A stretch of 6,812 nt of DNA from Chloroflexota bacterium (GTDB taxonomy: Bacteria > Chloroflexota > Anaerolineae > Promineifilales > Promineifilaceae), in NCBI GenBank assembly GCA_020353135.1, contig CP070688.1, positions 2,415,506-2,422,317 of the forward strand. Direction: 5' to 3'. Below the pieces are notes generated by a model. That model was given only the letters and a program-made list of their open reading frames with translations. It did no database searches and was not told where the DNA came from. How positions within the stretch are numbered: the first letter of the stretch is position 1; the number at the start of each line of letters is the position of its first letter. A program made the translations under genes and the position numbers. Below are positions 1 through 4,998 of this stretch, one piece after another.

Positions 1-561
1 GGCGCGGCGCTCTAGTGCCTTGGCGGCGCTGGTCATGATGCCGACGTCGGCCTTGACCTCGGTGTGGATATGGGGCCGCTGGACCTTGACGACCACCTCC
101 TCGCCGGTATGCAACGTGGCCTTGTGCACCTGGGCCGTAGAAGCCGCGGCGAAGGGCTCTACTTCAAAGGTCGCGTACAACTCTTCCGGCCGATCGTTCA
201 GCTCATCCTGGAGGATTTCCACCACATTCTCATAGGGGAAGGGTGGCACATCGCTTTGCAGCTTGTCCATCTCTTCGGCCCAGTCGGGCGGCAACACGTC
301 GGCCCGGCTAGAGACGATCTGACCCATCTTGACATAAGTAGGTCCTAGCTCCTGGAGCATGAGCCGGATCTTGACCGGCACGGTCAGTGATTCGAGTGGA
401 TGCGGGATGTCAAAAACCCAGCGTTGCATTCGGCGGCGGAAAACACCCAGGACCGTACGCTCGAACAGAAGGTCCATGCCGTAGCGCATGAAGACATTGT
501 AGACTTGCTGGAGGCGTAGGCTTTCGCGAACTTGATCGACTGTGCTGCGTTGGGTTGCCAT
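1..561 (-). CDS. UbiB/AarF (ABC1) family atypical protein kinase-like protein, 3' end truncated by window
   Basis: The 187 N-terminal residues of an ABC1/UbiB/AarF-family protein (PF03109) are visible; the rest lies beyond the left edge. These are atypical kinase-fold proteins, known for roles in ubiquinone and other isoprenoid-lipid biosynthesis, often membrane-associated and better supported as ATPases than as protein kinases. Family hallmarks seen: KMGQ at residues 78-81 (the KxGQ motif), the alanine-rich loop AAAS at 138-141 that replaces the glycine-rich loop, and the beta-3 lysine K159 in VVVKVQRP. The DFG region is outside the window. The ATG at 561-559 is preceded by GGAGG six bases upstream, and it overlaps the stop of the preceding PF04020 gene (TAATG), so the two are probably translationally coupled. 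Family assignment is firm. The exact substrate is unknown, and whether this organism makes quinones by this route cannot be judged here. Confidence 0.93.
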   Translation of the reverse strand, partial: MATQRSTVDQVRESLRLQQVYNVFMRYGMDLLFERTVLGVFRRRMQRWVFDIPHPLESLTVPVKIRLMLQELGPTYVKMGQIVSSRADVLPPDWAEEMDKLQSDVPPFPYENVVEILQDELNDRPEELYATFEVEPFAAASTAQVHKATLHTGEEVVVKVQRPHIHTEVKADVGIMTSAAKALERRA

Positions 562-1007
562 TATTGTCCTCCGGCCGATTCTGCCGCTTGATCGTCGACG
601 ATGGGCGGCACCAGTCCAAATAGATTCTCCAGGAAGATAGTGAATAGACCGATCACGGCGCCGCCGATGAAAGCGACTATCAACGTATTGACTATGAATC
701 TATCCGGGAAGAGCCAACTGAGAAGAAGGAGCATGACGGCGTTGATGGCCACTACCACCAGACCATAAGAAACAAAAATCAACGGCAGGGTCAGAAATTG
801 CAGCGCGGGCTTGACCACGGCATTGAGAATCGCCATGGCGATGCCGAGGATCAGGAATGTGCCATAAGAATACTCGACCTCGATGTTGGGCAGAATCAGC
901 ACGGTCAGGAAGAGGGCGGCCGTGCTGACCAAGATCCGTACGAGGATCAAGCGCCAATTGTAATGAATCGAATGGCTTCCGATTCTGATGTTTCCCTGTG
1001 GGTTCAT
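561..1007 (-). CDS. Phage holin family IV / YvlD-like small membrane protein (PF04020), copy A
   Basis: A 148-residue integral membrane protein of the PF04020 family ('phage holin family 4', YvlD-like). The name is historical: most members are chromosomal, and no phage genes are nearby. About four hydrophobic segments are visible, near residues 20-39, 49-65, 68-99 and 104-126. The family signature is present as NAVVKPALQFLTLP (62-75) and the later INAVMLLLLSWL. It is longer than the usual 110-120 residues because of a polar N-terminal extension (1-17) and an acidic C-terminal tail. The ATG at 1007 follows GAGAGGT with an 8-base gap. A TATAAT promoter lies about 140 nt upstream. The stop overlaps the ATG of the UbiB-like gene. 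Its role is unknown; an envelope-stress or membrane-organising function is suggested by context and by regulation of relatives such as yvlD, and is not proven. Confidence 0.9.
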   Translation of the reverse strand: MNPQGNIRIGSHSIHYNWRLILVRILVSTAALFLTVLILPNIEVEYSYGTFLILGIAMAILNAVVKPALQFLTLPLIFVSYGLVVVAINAVMLLLLSWLFPDRFIVNTLIVAFIGGAVIGLFTIFLENLFGLVPPIVDDQAAESAGGQ

Positions 1008-1096
1008 GTCTTGCTACCTCTCGATGTAACGTATATGGCGCCGGCCCCGGACAACGAAGCCCTCGACAGTCTTGTTTACGTTCTCAACGTGAAGTT

Positions 1097-1103
1097 CTCG
1101 AGT
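1097..1103 (-). promoter_or_regulatory. CTCGAGT motif in the leader of PF04020 copy A
   Basis: The 7-mer CTCGAGT (plus-strand reading) contains the perfect palindrome CTCGAG. By eye CTCGAG occurs only three times in the window, all in the two promoter-bearing intergenic regions upstream of copy A and of HdeD-A, and always in the same 7-base orientation. Here it lies about 40 nt downstream of the predicted transcription start. A shared operator is possible but unproven. Confidence 0.3.
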
Positions 1104-1145
1104 GAAACGATCTATTTGCCCGGCCTGGCCGAAAATACGAGCGGC

Positions 1146-1175
1146 ATTATACCTTAGATCGGCCAAGGCCTCACA
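1146..1175 (-). promoter_or_regulatory. Candidate sigma-70-type promoter for the PF04020-A / UbiB unit
   Basis: A perfect -10 box TATAAT reads on the minus strand at 1151-1146. The best-placed -35 is weak (TGTGAG at 1175-1170, 18-nt spacer). The spacer contains the near-palindrome GGCCTTGGCC, and CTAAGGT occurs twice, 24 bp apart (1181-1175 and 1157-1151), bracketing the spacer. That arrangement could suit an activator. It lies just downstream of the terminator at 1194-1222, consistent with a new transcription unit. Confidence 0.6.
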
Positions 1176-1193
1176 CCTTAGCCAACAGACGGC

Positions 1194-1222
1194 AAAAGGA
1201 GCTGTCTGTGCAACAGCTCCTT
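1194..1222 (-). terminator. Rho-independent-type terminator after HdeD-A
   Basis: A perfect 10-bp inverted repeat AAGGAGCTGT / ACAGCTCCTT (1196-1205 and 1213-1222) encloses a 7-nt loop. On the minus strand the stem ends in CCTTTT, giving a short U tract at 1197-1194. It sits about 50 nt past the HdeD-A stop and just before the promoter of the next unit. The short U tract lowers certainty; on the plus strand the hairpin has no good U run. Confidence 0.75.
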
Positions 1223-1273
1223 CTCAGTATTCACCTGTCAAGCGCGCAAACGGCGCCAGATAAATCTACCTGG

Positions 1274-1816
1274 TTACCGCATGCGGAAGGCCTGGATGAT
1301 GGCCAGGATGCCGCCGACGATGCCGAAGATACCCAAAACGAGGGGCAGGGTTCTGGCAGCCAGGAGCGTGTTGGCCAGCAGAATAATGCCGAAGACGATG
1401 CTGAGGGCGCCAAGAATGCCCACGCCCCAGCCAGCGCCACGGAAGGCGCGGACGATGTTGACGGCGCCGATGATTAGACCTTCGATGCCCAAGATGATGA
1501 CGACGGTGGCGGTCACCAAAGCAGTCGACCACAGGGGATGCTGAATAACCAGGATACCGGCTATGATACCCAGGATGCCAATGAACAACTTCCAGCCCCA
1601 GGCGGTATGGTCGACGAAGATGCTGACGATGTTCAGAATACCGGCAATGAACCAGTAGATACCCAGAACCTGAATGAGGATGGCCGTCGTTATGGCGGTG
1701 TTTGTCAGCAGCAAGATACCAATGATGATGGCAAAGATCCCCTCCAGGAGGACCAGCCACCAGGGCACCGAGCTTTCGGCCGCTACGGCGGTGTCTGCGG
1801 ATACTTCTGTTGTCAT
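1274..1816 (-). CDS. HdeD-like DUF308 family membrane protein, copy A
   Basis: A 180-residue membrane protein of the HdeD/DUF308 family (PF03729); the Escherichia coli namesake HdeD takes part in acid resistance. Six hydrophobic helices can be drawn, near residues 20-38, 42-68, 75-92, 98-122, 129-148 and 156-177, matching the family's six-TM plan. Conserved stretches include WGWKL (73-77), LVIQHPLWST (89-98) and VRAFRGAGWG. The first 18 residues are polar and rich in Ala, Ser and Glu, presumably cytoplasmic. The ATG at 1816 follows a strong AAAGGAGGG at 1832-1824, seven bases upstream. It has its own promoter region (1866-1906) and its own terminator, so it is probably monocistronic. It is a paralogue of the protein at 2684-3202, with about 54% identity by an ungapped hand count (88 of about 163 positions). 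Acid-stress function is inferred from the family name only. Confidence 0.92.
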   Translation of the reverse strand: MTTEVSADTAVAAESSVPWWLVLLEGIFAIIIGILLLTNTAITTAILIQVLGIYWFIAGILNIVSIFVDHTAWGWKLFIGILGIIAGILVIQHPLWSTALVTATVVIILGIEGLIIGAVNIVRAFRGAGWGVGILGALSIVFGIILLANTLLAARTLPLVLGIFGIVGGILAIIQAFRMR

Positions 1817-1855
1817 AGGTAAACCCTCCTTTCGAATGACAATACGAAGTCGTGG

Positions 1856-1891
1856 CTCGAGTCAACTTATATCAAGCGATAGTACTCGAGT
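1856..1891 (-). promoter_or_regulatory. Pair of CTCGAGT motifs upstream of HdeD-A
   Basis: CTCGAGT (plus-strand reading) occurs at 1856-1862 and 1885-1891, with starts 29 bp apart, close to three helical turns. The two copies flank the second candidate -10 box (1871-1866): one overlaps its -35 region and the other its expected start point. The upstream copy continues as ACTCGAGTACT on the minus strand, matching 10 of 11 bases of ACTCGAGAACT in the leader of PF04020-A. This placement fits a repressor or a shared regulator, but no binding protein can be named. Confidence 0.35.
1866..1871 (-). promoter_or_regulatory. Second candidate -10 box (P2) for HdeD-A
   Basis: TGATATAAG on the minus strand gives an extended -10 form (TG-A-TATAAG) about 50 nt upstream of the HdeD-A start. 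No good -35 is seen at the right distance. It is weaker evidence than the TATAAT at 1906-1901. Confidence 0.35.
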
Positions 1892-1900
1892 ATGGGGTCA

Positions 1901-1906
1901 ATTATA
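1901..1906 (-). promoter_or_regulatory. Candidate -10 box (P1) for HdeD-A
   Basis: A perfect TATAAT on the minus strand lies 85 nt upstream of the HdeD-A start codon, just downstream of the heptad repeat array. The -35 region at normal spacing (around TGCATT) is a poor match, so either an activator or an upstream AT-rich element would be needed, or transcription starts at the second box. Confidence 0.5.
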
Positions 1907-1936
1907 GCCAGGTAGGGGAGAAAATGCATGTCGGGC

Positions 1937-2020
1937 GGCGAGTGACGAGTGGCCAGTGGTGAGTGACGGCAAGTCGCAGGTGGCCGGTAGCTGGTGGCTG
2001 GTGGCCGGTAGCTGGTGGCG
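1937..2020. repeat. Twelve-unit degenerate heptanucleotide tandem array
   Basis: Read on the plus strand, this stretch divides into twelve consecutive 7-mers: GGCGAGT, GACGAGT, GGCCAGT, GGTGAGT, GACGGCA, AGTCGCA, GGTGGCC, GGTAGCT, GGTGGCT, GGTGGCC, GGTAGCT, GGTGGCG. The register never slips. The last units contain a perfect 20-bp direct repeat with a 21-bp period (1979-1998 and 2000-2019). The array fills the space between the DUF1269 stop and the HdeD-A promoter. It resembles the heptameric STRR-type repeats known from filamentous cyanobacteria. No function is known here. Confidence 0.85.
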
Positions 2021-2031
2021 GGATTGGGCTG

Positions 2032-2577
2032 TCACGAGTTAATGGAGTCTGGCGACTCGTCGGGGTCGGAGGCGTTGGGGTCGTTTTGCGCGGCGATCAG
2101 TTGATCGCCGATGTTGGAATCGACTAAGACGGTGAAGAGCTCGGCCGCGCCCGGTTCCAGTTGGCGCCGGAGCGGGTCCAGGTTCTCTTCGTCGCTCAAA
2201 ACGATCACGGCCGAGGTGCCTGATCCTAGCGCCCGGCCGATCTCGGCCAGTCGCTCGTCGGGGATGCCAGTGTCGGGCGCGGCCATGCCGGCGCCGGCAA
2301 AAGCGCCGACAACGCCACCGGCGACGATTCCGGCCGGCCCGGCCAAGGCGCCCAGAACTGCCCCGGTCAGGCCGCCGGCGAGCGCCCCTTTTCCAGAGCT
2401 GGGGTCGCCGGTTTCCCTGACGTGCAGGCGACCTTTCTCATCGCGCCGGACGACGGCAACCTGGTCGAATTCGACCTGGCCCTGCTTCCTGGCCGACTTC
2501 AGCTCCTTCACGGCGCTGTCGGCCGCTTTTTCCTCGTCGAAAGCAACGATAAGTAATTGCACAGGTCCGTCATTCAT
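2032..2577 (-). CDS. DUF1269 family protein with glycine-zipper segment
   Basis: A 181-residue DUF1269 protein (PF06897), a family described as membrane-associated with no settled function. The N-terminal part (7-56) is a small alpha/beta region with AFDEEKAADSAVKEL and VVRRDEKGRLHV. A glycine/alanine-rich stretch follows (about 64-100) with repeated GxxxG spacing, a glycine zipper that could insert in or pack against membranes. A second alpha/beta part (about 104-155) includes GSGTSAVIVLSDEE. The tail (from about 164) is acidic and probably disordered. The start at 2577 is supported by AAGGAGGT four to five bases upstream. It lies 106 nt downstream of HdeD-B; no convincing promoter or terminator is seen in the gap, so cotranscription with the preceding genes is likely. 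A general stress role would fit the neighbourhood but cannot be read from the sequence. Confidence 0.88.
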   Translation of the reverse strand: MNDGPVQLLIVAFDEEKAADSAVKELKSARKQGQVEFDQVAVVRRDEKGRLHVRETGDPSSGKGALAGGLTGAVLGALAGPAGIVAGGVVGAFAGAGMAAPDTGIPDERLAEIGRALGSGTSAVIVLSDEENLDPLRRQLEPGAAELFTVLVDSNIGDQLIAAQNDPNASDPDESPDSINS

Positions 2578-2596
2578 GTCGACCTCCTTGATGAGA

Positions 2597-2631
2597 GCCT
2601 ACAGCTTTCAGCTTTCAGCCCTCAGCTAGCT
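2597..2631. repeat. Five-unit degenerate heptanucleotide array between HdeD-B and DUF1269
   Basis: Plus-strand 7-mers GCCTACA, GCTTTCA, GCTTTCA, GCCCTCA, GCTAGCT, all starting with GC. It lies directly upstream of the DUF1269 ribosome binding site, so in the transcript it would be part of the intercistronic spacer. Its consensus (near GCTTTCA) matches that of the array at 4957-4998 rather than the GGTGGCT-like one at 1937-2020. Confidence 0.75.
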
Positions 2632-2683
2632 GTCAATCCGTCAGGCAGATAGGTTATTATCGATGTAAGTTTGCGGGGCATGG

Positions 2684-3202
2684 TTAGGGCCCGCGAAGGG
2701 CTAAAACGATGGCAGCGAGGCCGCCGACAATGGCCAGGATACCGATAATGGCGGCCGAAGCAAAGGCGGCCGCGGTCGGATGAAGGAAGATGATGACGCC
2801 CAGGATGATACTCAGCGCGCCCAGGACACCCGTGCCCCAACCGGCCCCTTTGAATGCTCGCACCAAGTCTGCCAGGCCAACCATGACGCCTAAGACGCCG
2901 ACGACGATGGCCAGCGTCGTCGGGATCAGCACCGTGCTCCATAGCGGGTGTTGGATCACCAGGAAGCCGGCCACGATGCCGAGCAGGCCACCGGCTAGTT
3001 TCCAGCCCCAATTACTCTGATCAACGAAGATGCTGACGATGGCCAGTAAACCGGCCAGCAGCCAGTAGAGGCCTACTATCTGGATGATGATGGCGATGGT
3101 CATACCGGGCGAGACGATCAGCGAAATGCCGACGATGATGGCGAATAAGCCTTCGAGAAAGATGAGCCAGCGCGGCGGGCGGGATGATGAGGAAGCTTCC
3201 AT
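2684..3202 (-). CDS. HdeD-like DUF308 family membrane protein, copy B
   Basis: A 172-residue six-helix membrane protein of the HdeD/DUF308 family (PF03729). It aligns without gaps to copy A over nearly the whole length; shared blocks include IVSIFVD, WGWKL, LVIQHPLWST, VRAF-GAGWG and LGALSI. The differences lie mainly in the N-terminal tail (a serine-rich MEASSSSRPPR here) and the last loop (HPTAAAFAS). The ATG at 3202 follows AAAGGA at 3214-3209, six bases upstream. It starts only 26 nt after the stop of the kinase-like gene, so it is almost certainly in the same operon. The first part of the leader, just before the ribosome binding site, is made of a 9-nt-period repeat. Family membership is clear; acid or envelope stress function is inferred from the family. 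Confidence 0.92.
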   Translation of the reverse strand: MEASSSSRPPRWLIFLEGLFAIIVGISLIVSPGMTIAIIIQIVGLYWLLAGLLAIVSIFVDQSNWGWKLAGGLLGIVAGFLVIQHPLWSTVLIPTTLAIVVGVLGVMVGLADLVRAFKGAGWGTGVLGALSIILGVIIFLHPTAAAFASAAIIGILAIVGGLAAIVLALRGP

Positions 3203-3216
3203 GGGATTTCCTTTGT

Positions 3217-3243
3217 GAATCGACAGGATTAACAGAATCTACA
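3217..3243 (-). repeat. Three-unit 9-nt tandem repeat spanning the pseudokinase stop codon
   Basis: On the minus strand three 9-mers follow one another: TGTAGATTC, TGTTAATCC, TGTCGATTC. The first unit and the start of the second encode the last residues of the pseudokinase (CRFC), and the TAA stop lies inside the second unit. The third unit ends a few bases before the HdeD-B ribosome binding site. It resembles the TGTNAATCC-type intergenic repeats seen in several bacterial phyla (from memory). Confidence 0.7.
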
Positions 3244-4587
3244 AGATGGCCGATTGAAGCCGGTTACGTCTGGTCGAACCGAGAAGGCGGCCGGGAATGG
3301 GGTGAGGGTTGGCGGCGGGACCACATCGACGTTGCCTGTTTGGTCGACGATGACAAAGGCGGCCGGCACCCAACCTACGCCGCCAGGACCAGCGTCGAAA
3401 GCGATTTGCCACCAGCGGCCGTCAGGACTGACGCCATAAACAGCCGCCTGCTCACCTTCGCGCAAAAGGCCGACGATCTCATACTCGAAAGCCGGACCTG
3501 AACGGACGTTGGTGTCGACCTGGGCCGTGGCCATCGGCTCGCGCAGACGGTCGTTGAGTTCGAACAGGGCGAAGATCGAGAGTATACAGCACAGCGTTAA
3601 AACGATGACCAGGCCGACTACAGCGACCACCAGCCAGAACTGGTTTCTGTCACGATGGGGCGGGCGCTCGGCATGTTCGGGCGCGCTCTCGGCCGGCGCG
3701 GGTAGGGCCGGAGCAGAATCTGCGGTTTGCGGTTCGTCAGCCGACGGTTCTTGAGGTACCAGTTCTTTAGGAAGCTCTTCGGTCGATAGCAACTCAGTGG
3801 GCGATGTAGCCGGCTGAGATGCGACGAGAACCTGGCGCTGTAATGCCTCGTTCAGCGTTTGAAGCAAGTCGCCGGCTCTCTGGAAGCGATCTTCCGGAGC
3901 GCTGGCCAGTGCCATGGCCAGCTTGGCCCGGATATCGTCGGATAACCCGGCATCGCCGGAACCGGCCGCTAAATCAGGATCGGGCTCAGGCACATGGCCC
4001 AGTAATAATTCGTAGAGCAGCGCGCCAAGCTGGTAGATGTCGGTCCGGCCGTCCGTGGTAAGGCCCTGGCTCTGCTCAGGAGCCACGTAGGCGGGCGGGC
4101 GGCCTCCGACGCTGGCGTTGTAAGGCCGGCCGAAGCCGGTGAGCAGCGGGGCGTCTTGTGCATCTAACAGGACATGGGCAGGTTCTAAACGGCCGTGGAT
4201 GAAGCCGTTTTGGTGGGCATAGTCGAGAGCGCCGGCCAGCGCGGCGACCAATGATAAGGCCGCCGACTCGTCGCGGAAGGCGGCCATCTTGGCCGCGAGA
4301 GCGCCGCCTTCGGCATAGGAAATGGCGACGAAGGGCACGCCCCCTTCGCGGCCGTAATCCAGGATGGGAAGGATACTTGCGTGATTCAGCCGAGCTAAAC
4401 CATCTGCCTGGCGCAGAAAACGGTTGACCTCTTCACGATCGCGGGCAACCGAAGGCGGCAGGATTTTGAGCGCCACCATGTCCCCGGACTCAGGTTCCCG
4501 GGCCTGGTAGACGATCGTGGTTTCGCCACGGGCGATAAAATCCAGGATCTGGTAGCGGCCGATGGCGCTTCCGGGCGGTCTGGCCAT
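3229..4587 (-). CDS. Ser/Thr-kinase-like transmembrane protein with SH3b domain; probable pseudokinase
   Basis: A 452-residue protein. Residues 12-252 have a PknB-type kinase fold: VALKIL with K41, hinge-like YAEGGAL (91-97), APE (169-171), DIYQLG (183-188) and a late DRF (233-235). The catalytic residues are missing: the glycine loop keeps one Gly (G21), the helix-C Glu is Gln (Q60), HRDLKPxN reads HGRLEPAH (131-138), and DFG reads GFG (151-153). I checked these codons on the DNA. A Pro/Glu/Ala-rich linker (254-314) leads to one transmembrane helix (about 317-342) and an SH3b domain (about 356-415: NVRSGPAFEYEIVGLL, then GRWWQIAF and VGWVP), followed by a proline-rich tail ending in CRFC. 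Expected topology is kinase-like domain inside, SH3b outside. The start lies 3 nt after the PF04020-B stop and has only a poor ribosome site, suggesting translational coupling. It is most likely a signalling scaffold or sensor, not an active kinase. Confidence 0.88.
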   Translation of the reverse strand: MARPPGSAIGRYQILDFIARGETTIVYQAREPESGDMVALKILPPSVARDREEVNRFLRQADGLARLNHASILPILDYGREGGVPFVAISYAEGGALAAKMAAFRDESAALSLVAALAGALDYAHQNGFIHGRLEPAHVLLDAQDAPLLTGFGRPYNASVGGRPPAYVAPEQSQGLTTDGRTDIYQLGALLYELLLGHVPEPDPDLAAGSGDAGLSDDIRAKLAMALASAPEDRFQRAGDLLQTLNEALQRQVLVASQPATSPTELLSTEELPKELVPQEPSADEPQTADSAPALPAPAESAPEHAERPPHRDRNQFWLVVAVVGLVIVLTLCCILSIFALFELNDRLREPMATAQVDTNVRSGPAFEYEIVGLLREGEQAAVYGVSPDGRWWQIAFDAGPGGVGWVPAAFVIVDQTGNVDVVPPPTLTPFPAAFSVRPDVTGFNRPSCRFC

Positions 4588-4590
4588 CGT

Positions 4591-4935
4591 TTAGTCCAGG
4601 AAGAGACTCAGCAACCAGCTCACCACGCTAATGATCAAGGCGCCGAGTATGGCGTTCCAGAAGCCGTCTACAACCAAGATGTCCGATGACAGCCAGGAGG
4701 TCAGCAGCAGCAAAAAGGCATTAATGAGCAAGGTAAAAAGCCCCAGGGTGAAAATGATAAGCGGTGCGGCGATCAGTTTCAGCAATGGCTTTATCAAAGC
4801 ATTGATCAGCCCAAAGATGAGGGCGACGATCAAGATCTGGATGATACTACCAGACAAGGTTATGCCGTCGACGATGGCGGCAGCCAACCATAATGCAAAG
4901 GCGTTTATCGCCCAGCGTATCAGAAGTTTAATCAT
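4591..4935 (-). CDS. Phage holin family IV / YvlD-like small membrane protein (PF04020), copy B
   Basis: A 114-residue protein of normal family length, nearly all hydrophobic, with four membrane segments near residues 4-22, 30-48, 51-82 and 92-113. The PF04020 signature is present as INALIKPLLKLIAAP (44-58) and LLINAFLLLLTSWL (69-82). The ATG at 4935 is preceded by a strong AAGGAGGG ending five bases upstream. It is the first gene after the promoter at 4997-5026 and its stop is followed after three bases by the ATG of the kinase-like gene, so the two are probably translationally coupled, much as copy A is coupled to a UbiB-like gene. A role in envelope or membrane stress is inferred; no lytic genes are nearby, so a phage holin function is unlikely. 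Confidence 0.9.
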   Translation of the reverse strand: MIKLLIRWAINAFALWLAAAIVDGITLSGSIIQILIVALIFGLINALIKPLLKLIAAPLIIFTLGLFTLLINAFLLLLTSWLSSDILVVDGFWNAILGALIISVVSWLLSLFLD

Positions 4936-4956
4936 TGGAGCCCTCCTTCAAGAATA

Positions 4957-4998
4957 GCAATTAGCTTCCAGCTTTTGGCTCTTGGCTTTGAGCAATAT
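4957..4998. repeat. Six-unit degenerate heptanucleotide array in the leader of PF04020-B
   Basis: Plus-strand 7-mers GCAATTA, GCTTCCA, GCTTTTG, GCTCTTG, GCTTTGA, GCAATAT, each beginning with GC and in unbroken register. It occupies the space between the -10 box (4997-5002) and the ribosome binding site (4941-4948), so most of it would be transcribed as 5' leader, and its edge overlaps the promoter. The consensus is close to that at 2597-2631. Confidence 0.75.

Noticed and set aside
1078..1090. Small hairpin ACGTT-CTC-AACGT in the PF04020-A leader as a riboswitch or attenuator
   Set aside because: A five-base-pair stem with a three-base loop is too weak and no larger conserved RNA fold could be recognised.
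1266..1865. A 199-codon minus-strand reading frame rich in His and Arg
   Set aside because: It is an out-of-frame shadow of HdeD-A with no domain, no ribosome site, and a composition typical of a GC-rich wrong frame.
1979..2019. CRISPR-like direct repeats
   Set aside because: The repeats are contiguous 7-nt units with a 21-bp higher period; there are no spacers and no cas genes.
2111..2629. A 172-codon plus-strand reading frame
   Set aside because: It is antisense to the DUF1269 gene, has a Ser/Pro/Ala-biased shadow composition, and no ribosome site is seen.
2631..2636. TTGACA on the minus strand as a -35 box for DUF1269
   Set aside because: No acceptable -10 is found 15-19 nt downstream; the bases there are the heptad repeat.
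2622..2680. A 19-codon minus-strand ORF starting ATGCCCCGC after HdeD-B
   Set aside because: There is no Shine-Dalgarno, no similarity I can recognise, and it runs into the heptad repeat.
2666..2695. GC-rich hairpin at the HdeD-B stop as a terminator
   Set aside because: The stem is only about five pairs with a large loop, and no U tract follows.
561..4935. Prophage lysis module suggested by two 'holin' family genes
   Set aside because: PF04020 members are mostly chromosomal membrane proteins, and no endolysin, capsid, integrase or other phage gene is present.
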